Of a stretch of 64,000 bases of DNA, positions 8,893 to 18,507 are shown one piece after another. Made by a program: the position numbers and the translations under genes. The notes below the pieces were generated by a model that did not search any database, was not told where the DNA came from, and was given only the letters and a program-made list of their open reading frames with translations. Source of the DNA: an uncultured Lachnoclostridium sp. (GTDB taxonomy: Bacteria; Bacillota; Clostridia; Lachnospirales; Lachnospiraceae); the NCBI GenBank assembly GCA_905212635.1, contig CAJMFH010000002.1:1-64000 (forward strand), written 5' to 3'. How positions within the stretch are numbered: the first letter of the stretch is position 1; each line of letters begins with the position of its first letter.

Positions 8893-9666
8893 TTAAGAAT
8901 AGTGTTTCAACACCTCTTCAAATTTCATTTTTCCACCAAACAGATCCAACGCACTTCCAATGGTGAAATCCATTTTCCCACCGGACAATGACTCCAGTTT
9001 TTCAAGATCTGAAAAGGATCCAATTCCTCCGGCATACGTTACCGGAAGTTTATTGCACCGCGAAAGAATCCGAACCAGTTCACAGTCAATGCCGGTTCCG
9101 GTTCCTTCTACCGCCACGCCATGTACAAGGTATTCATCACAATACCGGCTCAACTCTTCCATCAGCGCTTCATCCAGCGGCTGATCGGTATATTTCTGCC
9201 AGCGGTTTGTTACGATATAATAGGTTCCGTCTTTGGGACGGCAGCTCAGATCAAGCACAAGGTGCTCTTTTCCAATTTCTTTCCGCAATGCCTCCAGACG
9301 GTCAAAATGAATCTTCCCCTCCGCAAATACATAGGAAGTAACAATTACGTGACTGGCACCCGCTTTGATAAAATGCGCCGCATTTTCCACGGTAATACCG
9401 CCTCCGACCTGCAAACCGCCCGGATAAGCAGCAAGAGCTTCTTCCGCCTGTCTTCTGTCTTCCTCATAATACTCGCTTCCTGCCGGATTTAAAAGGATGA
9501 CGTGTCCTCCGCGAAGATTTTTCTTCTTATATAAATCCGCATAATCCGCAGCACTCATCTCCGAGACAAAATTCTCTTCCGCCTGATTTCCTGCATCTTG
9601 CAGGCTGCCCCCGACAATCTGCTTTACTTTACCATTATGAATGTCGATACATGGTCGAAATTTCAT
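8893..9666 (-). CDS. hisA: ProFAR isomerase of the eukaryotic HIS6 type
   Basis: The product has 257 residues. It is expected to carry out the Amadori rearrangement of ProFAR to PRFAR in histidine synthesis. The sequence follows the fungal and plant HIS6 form and not the usual bacterial HisA: RPCIDIHNGKVKQIVGGSL, NFVS, VGGGITVENA, VIVTSYVFAEG, LVLDLSCRPKDGTYYIVTNR, TYAGGIGSFSDLEKLESLSG and GSALDLFGG. Bacterial HisA would begin LIPAIDLxxG. It starts 11 bases after thrC, so it is probably co-transcribed, and no other his gene is present here. Eukaryotic-type HisA is known from some Clostridia and Bacteroidetes; horizontal origin is inference. Confidence 0.88.
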   Translation of the reverse strand: MKFRPCIDIHNGKVKQIVGGSLQDAGNQAEENFVSEMSAADYADLYKKKNLRGGHVILLNPAGSEYYEEDRRQAEEALAAYPGGLQVGGGITVENAAHFIKAGASHVIVTSYVFAEGKIHFDRLEALRKEIGKEHLVLDLSCRPKDGTYYIVTNRWQKYTDQPLDEALMEELSRYCDEYLVHGVAVEGTGTGIDCELVRILSRCNKLPVTYAGGIGSFSDLEKLESLSGGKMDFTIGSALDLFGGKMKFEEVLKHYS

Positions 9667-9677
9667 CTGTCTTTCTC

Positions 9678-11159
9678 CTATAAACCAAGGATTGTTTTTA
9701 CTGTTTTTTCCATTTCCGATTTATCGCATACTTTGTCATGCAGAATCGGAGCAGTACGGATCTCCTCAATTGCCTGTGGTACTTTCACACCGGAAAGTTT
9801 ATTTAATTCATCCACGAGTTCAAAGTCTGTCATGCTGTCATATTTTTCATCAATCGAATCCATGACACTTCTTGTAAATTTGTATGGACTTGCTGTCGAT
9901 GCAATTACAGTTTTCACACCGGTTTTCGCTGCTTTCTGATAATATACATTGCTTGCTACTGCCGTGTGTGTATCCATAATATAGCCGGTCTTATCATAAA
10001 CTTCTTTGATGGTTGCATGTGTCTCCTCTTCGGAAGCGAAGCCACCGACAAAATCTTCCAGTTTTTCTTTCATTTCCGGCGTAATGCTGTACTCGCCTTT
10101 TGTCGTCAAAGCGTCCATAAACGCTTTTGTCTGTGCTGCGTCTTCGCCCGTAATACGGTAGATCAGGCGCTCCAGATTGCTTGAGATCAAAATATCCATC
10201 GATGGTGATGTCGTAAGGATAAATTCTCTCTTACGGTCATATGTACCTGTCTGGAAGAAGTCAAACAATACTTTATTTTCATTGGAAGCACAATACAATG
10301 TTTCGATTGGGATTCCCATATTTTTTGCATAATAAGCGGCAAGAATATTACCAAAGTTTCCGGTTGGAACGACAACGTTCATCTTCTCTCCGGCTTTCAG
10401 TTCGCCCTGACGGAGAAGCTGGCCGTAAGCATAGACATAATATACGATCTGCGGAACCAAACGTCCGATATTGATGGAGTTTGCGGAAGAGAACTGGTAT
10501 CCTGCCGCGTCCATTTCTTTGGCAAGTTCCTTGGAATTAAACATCTGTTTTACACCGGTCTGAGCATCATCGAAATTTCCGATAATTCCGACTACATTGG
10601 TATTTTTTCCTTTTTGTGTCAGCATCTGTTTTTCCTGAATCGGACTTACTCCGTTTTTCGGATAAAATACGATAATGCTTGTACCTTCTACATCTGCAAA
10701 TCCAGCAAGCGCAGCTTTTCCCGTATCTCCGGAAGTCGCTGTCAAAATGACGATTTCATTTTTCACTCCGTTTTTCTTTGCGGATGTTGTCATCAAATAT
10801 GGCAGAATTGACAATGCCATGTCCTTAAACGCAATGGTTTTTCCATGGAACAATTCCAGATAAAACGCACCGTCTTTTTTTACCAATGGCGCAATTTCTT
10901 TGGTATCAAATTTATCATCATAAGCACCATGAATACAATGAAGCAGTTCTTCCTTGGTAAAATCTGACAAATACAGTTTCATTACTTCATATGCCGTTTC
11001 CTGATAAGAAAGCCCTGCCAGTTTCTCCAATTCTACATCCAGCGCTGGAATCGAATCCGGCACAAACAATCCGCCGTCGTCTGCCAGTCCTTTTAAGATT
11101 GCCTGGGAAGCGGTCACTTTTTCACTGTTGCTTCTTGTACTTTTGTACATGATACTCAT
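9678..11159 (-). CDS. thrC: Threonine synthase
   Basis: The product has 493 residues, the long form of the PLP enzyme that converts O-phosphohomoserine to threonine. Landmarks are STRSNSEKVTASQAILKGLA at the N-terminus, LADDGGLFVPDSIP, FHGKTIAFKDMALS with the PLP-binding lysine, ATSGDTGKAALAGF and VVPTGNFGNILAAYYAKNMG. The start follows GGAGG by 6 bases. A strong promoter lies 67 bases upstream, and no T-box or other leader structure is apparent between promoter and gene. The HisA-type gene follows after 11 bases. Confidence 0.95.
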   Translation of the reverse strand: MSIMYKSTRSNSEKVTASQAILKGLADDGGLFVPDSIPALDVELEKLAGLSYQETAYEVMKLYLSDFTKEELLHCIHGAYDDKFDTKEIAPLVKKDGAFYLELFHGKTIAFKDMALSILPYLMTTSAKKNGVKNEIVILTATSGDTGKAALAGFADVEGTSIIVFYPKNGVSPIQEKQMLTQKGKNTNVVGIIGNFDDAQTGVKQMFNSKELAKEMDAAGYQFSSANSINIGRLVPQIVYYVYAYGQLLRQGELKAGEKMNVVVPTGNFGNILAAYYAKNMGIPIETLYCASNENKVLFDFFQTGTYDRKREFILTTSPSMDILISSNLERLIYRITGEDAAQTKAFMDALTTKGEYSITPEMKEKLEDFVGGFASEEETHATIKEVYDKTGYIMDTHTAVASNVYYQKAAKTGVKTVIASTASPYKFTRSVMDSIDEKYDSMTDFELVDELNKLSGVKVPQAIEEIRTAPILHDKVCDKSEMEKTVKTILGL

Positions 11160-11225
11160 AATATTCCTCCATTTCTGCGTACGTTACGGCACGCATTGCA
11201 TTTTACACAAACTAATTGCTTTCTC

Positions 11226-11254
11226 ATTGTAACATTTTTTTTATTCTTTTACAA
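11226..11254 (-). promoter_or_regulatory. thrC promoter
   Basis: On the minus strand TTGTAA (11249-11254), a 17-base A-rich spacer and TACAAT (11226-11231) form a near-consensus housekeeping promoter about 67 bases before the thrC start. Confidence 0.75.
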
Positions 11255-11261
11255 TAACTTT

Positions 11262-11305
11262 CTATTTGAAAAATTTGCGGCCGCATACCTTCTATTTGAA
11301 AAATT
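11262..11305. repeat. Tandem duplication of the 3' end of the second SleB-like gene
   Basis: TTCTATTTGAAAAATT occurs at 11262-11277 and again at 11290-11305, with further similarity in the following bases (GCGGCCGCAT versus TGGCAGCCAT). The second copy contains the last codons and TAG stop of the hydrolase gene; the first lies just beyond the stop. This looks like a 28-base tandem duplication. Confidence 0.6.
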
Positions 11306-12005
11306 CATGGCAGCCATGCTGTACAACTTTTGTAAGATCCCGGTCAAACCAGGCAACATTTTTCGGATCGGATGCACTCCGGCACATAAAATACAATGCT
11401 CCTTTCGAAATGTCTTTTCCCGCCAGTGCCTGTTTTACTGCCTTCTTTGTTTTATCCGAAACGGTCACACGGTAATATCTTCCATTGGAAACCGGTGAAA
11501 ACTGATATCTTCCTGCGCGGTTTGCAAACACTACTCCTTTTACCGTATCCGGAAAATGTTTGGATCGGACACGGTTCAAAATAACATTTGCCACCAGAGT
11601 CCGTCCTTCCAGATCCTGATCTCCTGCCTCTGCTTCCACAATACGTTCCAGAATCTGACGCTCTTCCTGCCGTCTTTGTTCCTCGCGGCGTTTGCGTTCC
11701 TGACGTCTGCGCTCTTTTTCTTCACGTTCCCGCTGTTGTTGCTCATATCGCTCTTCTGCCGCAGCATACGAAGCCGCCTGCTCCGAATACCGCCGTGTCT
11801 GTGTATCACACCAGCACCGGGCATCCGCTTCTCTTGCCTGCGCTTCCCGAACTGCGGACTGGTTCTCCTGTGTCACCTGATCCTGAAGTACAATGGCTTC
11901 GGTCGTCTCCGGTTCTTTTTCCGGCAAATTTTTCCATGCTCCTGATATGAGAATGACAGCCGCGGCTCCCATACTAATTCCATATAATTTTATTTTTTGA
12001 ATCAT
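11292..12005 (-). CDS. SleB-like cell wall hydrolase with a coiled-coil stem
   Basis: The product has 237 residues from ATG 12005 (MIQKIKLYG), chosen because AAAGGAG lies 8 bases upstream; an ATG at 12023 sits before that site. An N-terminal hydrophobic segment (ISMGAAAVILISGAW) acts as signal or anchor. A charged Arg/Glu-rich coiled coil follows (about residues 60-120, runs such as REREEKERRRQERKRREEQ). The Hydrolase_2 domain has VEAEAGDQDLEGRTLVANVI, RYQFSPVSNGRYY and a C-terminal HEFFK. It cleaves peptidoglycan outside the membrane. It lies 62 bases after smpB and may be the last gene of the ftsZ-secG-rnr-smpB run. Confidence 0.82.
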   Translation of the reverse strand: MIQKIKLYGISMGAAAVILISGAWKNLPEKEPETTEAIVLQDQVTQENQSAVREAQAREADARCWCDTQTRRYSEQAASYAAAEERYEQQQREREEKERRRQERKRREEQRRQEERQILERIVEAEAGDQDLEGRTLVANVILNRVRSKHFPDTVKGVVFANRAGRYQFSPVSNGRYYRVTVSDKTKKAVKQALAGKDISKGALYFMCRSASDPKNVAWFDRDLTKVVQHGCHEFFK

Positions 12006-12066
12006 TGCACATACTCCTTTCATAGTTTAGAGTATATGCAATTCTTTCAAAGTTATTACAAAAGTA

Positions 12067-12531
12067 TTACAAATTTTTCACTTTAAAATTACGCTCGGCA
12101 GCACGGCGCTGATCTTTCTTCGCAATATCTTCGCGCTTGTCATACAGTTTTTTACCTTTGGCAAGTGCAATCTCCACTTTGATCAGACTTCCTTTAAAAT
12201 ATACCTGGAGCGGAACCAGCGTATATCCTTTTTGTGACATTTTACCGATCATTTTACGGATCTCGCTGCGATGCAGTAAAAGTTTCCGTACACGAAGCGG
12301 ATCTTTATTAAAAATATTTCCTTTTTCATAAGGACTCACATGCATTCCGTAGATAAATACTTCTCCTTTTTCCACACGGATAAAAGATTCTTTGATGCTG
12401 CAATGTCCCATCCGCATAGATTTTACTTCTGTTCCATGCAGTTCAATCCCAGCCTCGTATTTTTCTTCAATAAAATAATCATGCCACGCTTTTTTATTAT
12501 TTGCAATCAAGCGAATACTTTCTTTACTCAT
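12067..12531 (-). CDS. smpB: tmRNA-binding protein SmpB
   Basis: The product has 154 residues, the usual size. It binds tmRNA (ssrA) and delivers it to stalled ribosomes for trans-translation. Motifs visible are [49 protein letters not shown] and the basic tail [19 protein letters not shown]. It overlaps the end of rnr by 8 bases, so the two are translationally coupled; RNase R degrades the mRNA released by trans-translation. The ssrA gene itself is not in the short gap downstream. Confidence 0.97.
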   Translation of the reverse strand: MSKESIRLIANNKKAWHDYFIEEKYEAGIELHGTEVKSMRMGHCSIKESFIRVEKGEVFIYGMHVSPYEKGNIFNKDPLRVRKLLLHRSEIRKMIGKMSQKGYTLVPLQVYFKGSLIKVEIALAKGKKLYDKREDIAKKDQRRAAERNFKVKNL

Positions 12532-14659
12532 CTTCTTCCCTCATTTCCATATTTTCCGGCAAAAAATCAATGGTTCGCAGATTTTTGTCCGCGCGTACGA
12601 CCTGAACACGCATTTTCTGGCCCAGACGGTATTCTTTCGCGCTGTACGTGCCGACAACACGGTAATTAGCGGCATCGTATTCGTATACATCGTCGGTAAG
12701 ATCTGCGAGACGGATCATTCCTTCGATCGTATTGGGCAGTTCCACATAAATGCCCCACGATGTCACACCACTGATCACACCTTCATAACATTCTCCAATC
12801 TTAGACTGCATAAATTCTGCCTTCTTCATCTTATCCACTTCGCGTTCGGCATCGTCTGCACGCCGTTCCAGACTGCTACAGGATTTTGCCACGCCCGAAA
12901 GGATCTCCTGATAATGTTCCTGCCGTTTTTCCGAAAGTCCTTTTTTGAAACTTTCTTTTAAAATACGGTGAATCTGAAGATCCGGATATCTTCGGATCGG
13001 CGAAGTGAAATGGCAGTAATATTTGGTTGCCAGACCAAAATGTCCTTCATTTTCCGGCTCGTATTTGGCGCGTTTCATCGCACGCAGGGTAAGCCGGCTC
13101 AAAAACGTCTCTTCCTCTGTTCCCTCGATACTTTCCATCAGTTTCTGAATTTCCCGTGGATGCACTTCCTGCTGTCCCACTTTTAATGTATGGGAAAAAC
13201 TATGCGCCAAAGCTGCCAGTTCCCGGACTTTTTCCAGATCCGGATATTCGTGGGTACGATATAAAAATGGAAGTTCTTTCCAAAAGCTGTCTTCCGCAAC
13301 CACTTTATTTGCCGCAAGCATAAATTCCTCAATGATTTTGGTCGCAAAATTGCGGTCATATGGCACAATATCGATTGGATGCCCTTCGTCATCAAGAATC
13401 AGTTTGCACTCCGGAAAATCAAAGTCGATCGATCCCTGCTTTTTCCGTTCTGCACGCAGAATTGCCGCCAGTTCTTTCATCTGTTCAAACATTGGCACAA
13501 AGGCTTCATACTCCGCCATCGTCTTTTCATCATGATCGGTCACGATGGCATTGACATCGGTGTAACTCATCCGGCGGTCCACGCAGATGACGGATTCTCC
13601 GATCCGGTAGTCTTTGATATGCCCTTTCGCATCGTAATGGATGATACAGCTGAGTGTAAGCCGGTCCACTCCCTGGTTTAATGAACAGATTCCATTGGAC
13701 AGTTTCCGTGGGAGCATCGGGATAACACGGTCGGCAAGATACACACTGGTTCCGCGGTTCAGTGCCTCTTTATCAAGCGGCGACCCCTCTTTCACATAAT
13801 GACTGACGTCTGCAATATGCACACCCAGTTCATACCCTCCGTTTTCCTCTTTGTGCAATGTGATCGCATCATCGAGATCTTTCGCATCTTCGCCATCAAT
13901 TGTAACCGTCATCCGGTCACGCAGATCCATTCGTCCTGCAATGTCCGTTGAATCCACTTTCTCCGGAATATGCGGAAGTTCCCGTAGCACTTCTTCCGGA
14001 AATTCCTCCGGTATGCCATATCCGCGCACAATGGATAAAATATCAATTCCCGGATCATCCGCATGTCCCAAAATTTCAGTTACAACCCCTTCGGGGCTTT
14101 TTTCTTCACTTCCAAAATCTGTAATTTCCACAACAACTTTTTCACCGGTTTCTGCCTCTTTTGTCTTTCCCTTCGGAATATAGACATCGCTCGTAAACTT
14201 TTCGCGGTCTACCACAACAAAACCATAATGTTTATTTCGCATGAACGTACCGACAACAGTTGTGTTGGCACGTTTTAAAATGCGGATGATCTGTCCTTCT
14301 TTTCGCTTTCCGTTCTTCGAATCCTTATAGATCTGCACCATCACTTCATCGCCATCATAGGCATTGGAACAGCCGGACTCCGGAATAAAAATATCATCGG
14401 GTTGTCCTTCCACCCGCACAAACCCAAATCCTTTTGACGTTGCCATAAACGTTCCCGCATTGACATTTTCTTTGGGAAGTTCATATCGTCCGCTTCCATC
14501 GATCACTATTTTTCCTTCTTTTACCAGTTCGTCCAACAGTGCATGAAATTTGGCACGTTCCTTTTTCGGCACACAAAACAGCGCCGCGATTTCTTTGCCT
14601 TTCATCGGACGATACTCTTCTTCTTTGATAAATGCATAAAGCATTTCTTTTCGATCCAT
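12524..14659 (-). CDS. rnr: Ribonuclease R
   Basis: The product has 711 residues. It is a processive 3'-5' exoribonuclease that handles structured RNA. Domain order is a winged-helix start, two cold-shock OB domains ([34 protein letters not shown]), the RNB catalytic domain with [20 protein letters not shown] carrying the metal-binding aspartates, then [14 protein letters not shown], [19 protein letters not shown] and the C-terminal S1 domain ([20 protein letters not shown]). It ends soon after S1 with a short acidic tail. A terminator separates it from secG upstream, and only about 42 bases lie between that hairpin and the start. Confidence 0.96.
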   Translation of the reverse strand: MDRKEMLYAFIKEEEYRPMKGKEIAALFCVPKKERAKFHALLDELVKEGKIVIDGSGRYELPKENVNAGTFMATSKGFGFVRVEGQPDDIFIPESGCSNAYDGDEVMVQIYKDSKNGKRKEGQIIRILKRANTTVVGTFMRNKHYGFVVVDREKFTSDVYIPKGKTKEAETGEKVVVEITDFGSEEKSPEGVVTEILGHADDPGIDILSIVRGYGIPEEFPEEVLRELPHIPEKVDSTDIAGRMDLRDRMTVTIDGEDAKDLDDAITLHKEENGGYELGVHIADVSHYVKEGSPLDKEALNRGTSVYLADRVIPMLPRKLSNGICSLNQGVDRLTLSCIIHYDAKGHIKDYRIGESVICVDRRMSYTDVNAIVTDHDEKTMAEYEAFVPMFEQMKELAAILRAERKKQGSIDFDFPECKLILDDEGHPIDIVPYDRNFATKIIEEFMLAANKVVAEDSFWKELPFLYRTHEYPDLEKVRELAALAHSFSHTLKVGQQEVHPREIQKLMESIEGTEEETFLSRLTLRAMKRAKYEPENEGHFGLATKYYCHFTSPIRRYPDLQIHRILKESFKKGLSEKRQEHYQEILSGVAKSCSSLERRADDAEREVDKMKKAEFMQSKIGECYEGVISGVTSWGIYVELPNTIEGMIRLADLTDDVYEYDAANYRVVGTYSAKEYRLGQKMRVQVVRADKNLRTIDFLPENMEMREEDE

Positions 14660-14674
14660 TTCATTTCCTTTCCG

Positions 14675-14687
14675 GTAACTATTCAGG
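14675..14687 (+). repeat. Half copy of the dispersed palindromic repeat (copy C)
   Basis: GTAACTATTCAGG matches one arm of the elements at 8159-8202 and 57003-57045. It lies directly upstream of rnr, between its ribosome binding site and the secG terminator. The second arm is missing. Confidence 0.4.
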
Positions 14688-14701
14688 TTCCCCTAATCAG
14701 T

Positions 14702-14747
14702 AAAAAACCTCTGAAGGCTTTCTCTTTACAAAGGCTCTTCAGAGGTT
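14702..14747 (-). terminator. Hairpin terminator between secG and rnr
   Basis: AACCTCTGAAG and CTTCAGAGGTT form a perfect 11-bp stem; read on the minus strand it is followed by a T run. It lies 26 bases after the secG stop and 42 bases before the rnr start. With no clear promoter between, it may act as an attenuator setting rnr-smpB below ftsZ-secG. Confidence 0.85.
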
Positions 14748-14773
14748 AAAATCCATTTTATAGTATCTCTTGA

Positions 14774-15016
14774 TTATTTCATATTCATGCAGAGTACAAT
14801 GGATAAGATAATGAACAATGCACCGAGTACACTTGTAACCTTAACCATCTTTCCTTCCGCAGAACGTCCTTTGTTCTTACTCCAATACGTATCTGCTGCA
14901 CCGGAAACTGCACCAAGACCGGAAGTTTTTCCCTCCTGCATCAATACAACAACAACGATGGCGATACATATTACAATATATAAAACCTGAATGATTGTTT
15001 TTACTAAAGTAGACAT
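14774..15016 (-). CDS. secG: Preprotein translocase subunit SecG
   Basis: The product has 80 residues with two transmembrane helices (about 8-27 and 58-78) joined by a cytoplasmic loop. The loop carries the family motif VLMQEGKTSGLGAVSGAADT. SecG is the small accessory subunit of the SecYEG channel. The gene begins only 3 bases after the ftsZ stop, with AGGAGG upstream, so the two are almost certainly co-transcribed. This is unusual partnering for ftsZ but typical placement for secG next to rnr and smpB. Confidence 0.95.
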   Translation of the reverse strand: MSTLVKTIIQVLYIVICIAIVVVVLMQEGKTSGLGAVSGAADTYWSKNKGRSAEGKMVKVTSVLGALFIILSIVLCMNMK

Positions 15017-15019
15017 CTC

Positions 15020-16297
15020 TTAGTCCTCCTTCTTTCTATAATTTTGAATAAACTCCGGAATTTTAATGCTGTCATCCTCTTTTTTCATTGTCGGGCTGAC
15101 TTGCTGAGGTGTCCGGTTGATTTTATGATTTACTACAGGCATGTCCTGATTTACCGTAGCTGCTGATGGCTGCGGTTTTCTGGCTGCCCCGTTAAATCCA
15201 CTCAAAAAGCTTGGCTGCGACATTGGTGTAGGTTTTGCTACGTGTGGTGCCGCGGTATGTCCTAAATTCATCTTTCCGCCAAGAGAACCATTGGAAAATG
15301 TACTGCCAAAACTTCCAAAGGAAGAAGCCTGTGCGGCCTCATCTTTTAACCCTGTTGCAATGATCGTGATGGTAACTCCATCGCTGTCATCATTTTCATC
15401 CAGCATAATACCAAAGATGATATTGGCATCTTCTCCTGCCAGTTCACGCACATACTCTGCTGCTTCATTTGTCTCCTGAATACCAATGTCTCCACCGCTG
15501 AAATTCAGGATAAAGTTTGTCGCGCCATCCACGCTTGTCTCAAGCAATGGACTTGTGATCGCCTGCTGTACGGCTTCCATACATTTGTTTTCGCCGGTTC
15601 CATAACCAACTCCGATATGGGCGATTCCTTTATCTTTCATGATCGTCGTTACGTCAGCAAAATCAAGATTGATCAGTGCCGGCAGATTGATCAGATCGGT
15701 AATACCATGTACACCTTGCTGCAATACCTGGTCTGCCATACTGAATGCTTCTTTCATCGAAGTTTTCTTATCGGATATGGAAAGAAGTTTTTCATTTGGA
15801 ACTACGATCAAAGTATCAACATTATCTTTTAATTTGTCAATTCCTGCCAGTGCATAGACCATACGGCGTTTTCCATCGAACTGGAACGGTTTTGTCACAA
15901 CACCGACGGTAAGAATATCCTGCTCTTTGGCAATCTGTGCGATTACCGGGGCGGCTCCGGTTCCTGTTCCACCACCCATACCACAGGTAATGAATACCAT
16001 GTCATGTCCCTGAATCAGGTTTAGAAGTTCTTCACGGCTTTCTTCTGCTGCCTGCTCTCCCACTTCCGGACGAGCACCTGCTCCCAGACCTTTTGTCAGT
16101 TTCTCACCGATCTGAATGATGTGCGGTGCCTTACATCTGCGTAAATGCTGCTTGTCCGTATTGGCACAGACAAAATCTACCCCTTGGATTCCTTCATCAA
16201 TCATACGGTTTACGGCATTGTTACCTGCGCCGCCGACTCCGACTACAAGGATCTTACATACATATTCCGTATCGTTGTTATTCATTATCTCTAACAC
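15020..16297 (-). CDS. ftsZ: Cell division protein FtsZ
   Basis: The product has 425 residues from a GTG start ([12 protein letters not shown]), with AGGAGG 7 bases upstream; an in-frame ATG lies 4 codons later. It is the tubulin-like GTPase that forms the division ring. The GTP-binding motifs are [14 protein letters not shown], the tubulin signature [14 protein letters not shown] and the T7-loop region [14 protein letters not shown] variable Gln/Pro/Ser-rich linker (about 330-410) leads to the C-terminal peptide [13 protein letters not shown], which binds FtsA or SepF. It is the last gene of the dcw cluster but has two promoter-like signals of its own in the 162-base gap after divIB. Confidence 0.97.
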   Translation of the reverse strand: MLEIMNNNDTEYVCKILVVGVGGAGNNAVNRMIDEGIQGVDFVCANTDKQHLRRCKAPHIIQIGEKLTKGLGAGARPEVGEQAAEESREELLNLIQGHDMVFITCGMGGGTGTGAAPVIAQIAKEQDILTVGVVTKPFQFDGKRRMVYALAGIDKLKDNVDTLIVVPNEKLLSISDKKTSMKEAFSMADQVLQQGVHGITDLINLPALINLDFADVTTIMKDKGIAHIGVGYGTGENKCMEAVQQAITSPLLETSVDGATNFILNFSGGDIGIQETNEAAEYVRELAGEDANIIFGIMLDENDDSDGVTITIIATGLKDEAAQASSFGSFGSTFSNGSLGGKMNLGHTAAPHVAKPTPMSQPSFLSGFNGAARKPQPSAATVNQDMPVVNHKINRTPQQVSPTMKKEDDSIKIPEFIQNYRKKED

Positions 16298-16341
16298 TGT
16301 AGTTCCTCCTTCTATCTATCCAAAAATATTTCATATATTCA

Positions 16342-16350
16342 ATTATAGCA
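16342..16350 (-). promoter_or_regulatory. ftsZ promoter P2 (extended -10)
   Basis: On the minus strand TGCTATAAT gives an extended -10 about 45 bases before the ftsZ GTG. The -35 at the normal distance is weak. It is downstream of P1 and may add basal expression. Confidence 0.5.
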
Positions 16351-16409
16351 ATTCATTCCTATCAAGTTAGGGGCAGAAACTATTTGACCCTAACGTCGCA
16401 TATACTTAT

Positions 16410-16438
16410 ATAATAAAGTTTTTCCGAAAAAATATCAA
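16410..16438 (-). promoter_or_regulatory. ftsZ promoter P1
   Basis: On the minus strand TTGATA (16433-16438), a 17-base spacer and TATTAT (16410-16415) lie just after the divIB stop. This would allow ftsZ-secG transcription independent of the upstream dcw genes. Confidence 0.65.
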
Positions 16439-16459
16439 GTATAAATTGTATTTTTTTTG

Positions 16460-17176
16460 TTAATTTTTCTTTAAGATGACATCTCCGCCCGCCCGATACG
16501 ATGACATATCGATCTCTCCTGCCAGGTTTTGTTCTTTTGCCGTCTTTAAAATATCCGACAATGCAGCGATTGCCTCATCGTAGTTGTCTTTTTTTCCAAG
16601 ATTCACTTTAATATCTCCCGAATACAAAAATGCGGCATTGTCGCTGTCAAATACCACGCGGTCCCATGTGACCCCATAATGCTGAAACAGTCCGGACAGA
16701 TTCATAATTCTGGACAGAAGCGCCTCATCTTCCATCTGTACTTTTTCATATAAAGAAAATGTTGTCATGGTTTTCGTTTCAAAAAGCGGAATTCCCGCAA
16801 TTTCATCCTGTGTACTTTTCAGCACAACACCGTCTTTATCAAAATAGATAAATTGATTCATATAGGAAATTCCGGCAATCATTTTCTTTTCATATAACTT
16901 AATGTGAATTTTGTGAATTCCCGGATATGTCACCTGATATTCCCTGACGTAGGGAAGTGTCGGACAAAATCCGAGTTTTCGCTTGATCCAGGAGGCCACC
17001 ACATTATGATCCAAAAAGGTATTGCATACTTCCCCGGCTACCACTTCCTGCGAAAAAAAGGTATTTCCCTCGACGGTAATCTCGTTGACATGAAATACTG
17101 CCGCGACAAGGATCAGCAGGGCAAGAATGATCCCCGGAATGATTAATTTCCATTTTTTTCCTTTCTTCTCGTTCAT
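16460..17176 (-). CDS. divIB: Cell division protein DivIB/FtsQ
   Basis: The product has 238 residues from ATG 17176 (MNEKKGKKWKL), with AAGGAGG 6 bases upstream; a longer frame to 17221 would overlap the murA end without a binding site. A short basic cytoplasmic tail precedes one transmembrane helix (IIPGIILALLILVAAVF). The POTRA domain begins at VNEITVEGNTFFSQEVVAG, and the FtsQ beta domain follows (PGIHKIHIKLYEKKMIAGIS, NQFIYFDKDGVVL). It recruits FtsL, DivIC and the PBPs to the septum. Its place before ftsZ matches Firmicutes dcw order. Confidence 0.88.
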   Translation of the reverse strand: MNEKKGKKWKLIIPGIILALLILVAAVFHVNEITVEGNTFFSQEVVAGEVCNTFLDHNVVASWIKRKLGFCPTLPYVREYQVTYPGIHKIHIKLYEKKMIAGISYMNQFIYFDKDGVVLKSTQDEIAGIPLFETKTMTTFSLYEKVQMEDEALLSRIMNLSGLFQHYGVTWDRVVFDSDNAAFLYSGDIKVNLGKKDNYDEAIAALSDILKTAKEQNLAGEIDMSSYRAGGDVILKKN

Positions 17177-17210
17177 GATCTTCCTCCTTGTATCTCGTTT
17201 TCCCTTCTGC

Positions 17211-18449
17211 CTATTGTACACAAATACCGATATTCTGCATATTTTTTACCGGTTCTTCATATCCACGCAGTATATTTTCTGCCTGTTCCACGATCGTCTC
17301 TCCTTCCGCCATTGCTCCCGCCAGCAAAAGGGCTGCGCCACTTCGCAGATCGGTCGCCTGCACTGTCTCACCATGTAATTTGGTTACGCCGTTAATATAC
17401 GCACATTTTGCCACCGTATCAATGTCCGCTCCCATTTTTTTCAGGTATGGAATCATCTGAAACCGGTTTTCAAATACCGTTTCACACAAAATACTCTCTC
17501 CGTGTGCCCGCGAAAGCAGCGTTAGGAAAAGGGATTGTGCATCCGTCGGAAATCCCGGATACGGTGCCGTCTTCAAATATGGGATCGGTCGGATCCCCCG
17601 GTTTCCTTCTGCAAGAATTTCATTCTCACATATGCTAAAATGACATCCCGCTTTTTCCAGTATCTTCTGTTCCGAAGAAAATGCTTCTCCCGTCTGAATG
17701 CAGATTTTTCCCTGCGTTCCCAGTGCCACCGCCGCATATGTCAGAAAAACGATGCGGTCGCCCGGAATCGTCACGGTTGTTCCATGCAGTCTTTTTACGC
17801 CCTGAATGCGAATCGTCCCCGTCGTCTCTCCGGCAATCCGTGCCCCCATCCTGCGAAGCATCTGACACAGAGCACAAATCTCCGGTTCTCTGGCAGTATT
17901 TTCCAATGTCACGTTGGATTCTCCCAAGGCATGAAATAGAAGAAGATTTTCCGTTGCCCCAACACTGGGATACGGAAAACGGATGTTTACCACTTCCGGC
18001 ACCTGTTCGCGCCGGCATACCAGCCACTCTCCCTCATCCTGCACCATTACGCCGGATTGTTCCAGTGCTGCGATATGGATATCGATCGGGCGTCTGCCGA
18101 TGGAACATCCTCCCGGCATGTGTACTTTGGCTTCTCCGGTCCTGGCCAGCAGGCTTCCCAGAAAAAGAATCGAAGCCCGAACACGCCCGGCTTCTTTCTG
18201 TATGATTGCGCTATGTTCTAACCCATCTGCCTGCACGCGGAAAACCGAATCTTCCCACGCTGTCTGCAAACCAAGATTTTCCAGAAGTTCGACCATTACC
18301 CCGACATCGGAAATGTCCGGACAATGCCGGAAAATCATCTCGTCGCTCGTAAGAATACTGGCTGCGAGCATTGGCAGGGCGGCATTTTTACTTCCCTGAA
18401 GCACAACCTTGCCCTCTGCACATTTGCCTCCACAAACTGCAATCTGCAC
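17211..18449 (-). CDS. murA: UDP-N-acetylglucosamine 1-carboxyvinyltransferase
   Basis: The product has 412 residues with a GTG start after GGAGG. It adds enolpyruvate from PEP to UDP-GlcNAc, the first committed step of peptidoglycan synthesis. Seen are GSKNAALPMLAASIL with the conserved Lys-Asn, GGCSIGRRPIDIHIAALE containing the catalytic Cys targeted by fosfomycin, VGATENLLLF and PGFPTDAQSLF. It is shorter than the common 417-430 residues. The gene lies between ftsW and divIB, where Bacillus-type clusters have murG and murB; both are missing here. A second murA paralogue elsewhere is likely, as is common in Firmicutes. Confidence 0.92.
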   Translation of the reverse strand: MQIAVCGGKCAEGKVVLQGSKNAALPMLAASILTSDEMIFRHCPDISDVGVMVELLENLGLQTAWEDSVFRVQADGLEHSAIIQKEAGRVRASILFLGSLLARTGEAKVHMPGGCSIGRRPIDIHIAALEQSGVMVQDEGEWLVCRREQVPEVVNIRFPYPSVGATENLLLFHALGESNVTLENTAREPEICALCQMLRRMGARIAGETTGTIRIQGVKRLHGTTVTIPGDRIVFLTYAAVALGTQGKICIQTGEAFSSEQKILEKAGCHFSICENEILAEGNRGIRPIPYLKTAPYPGFPTDAQSLFLTLLSRAHGESILCETVFENRFQMIPYLKKMGADIDTVAKCAYINGVTKLHGETVQATDLRSGAALLLAGAMAEGETIVEQAENILRGYEEPVKNMQNIGICVQ

Positions 18450-18507
18450 TGTCTAACCTCCGCACTTATATTCCTACTTTATCCTATGCGGATGTTATGT
18501 ATTGGTA

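Noticed and set aside
12006..12066. Possible sporulation sigma-type promoter (CATATACT) before the second SleB-like gene
   Set aside because: No matching -35 at the correct distance for SigE, SigG or SigK could be found.
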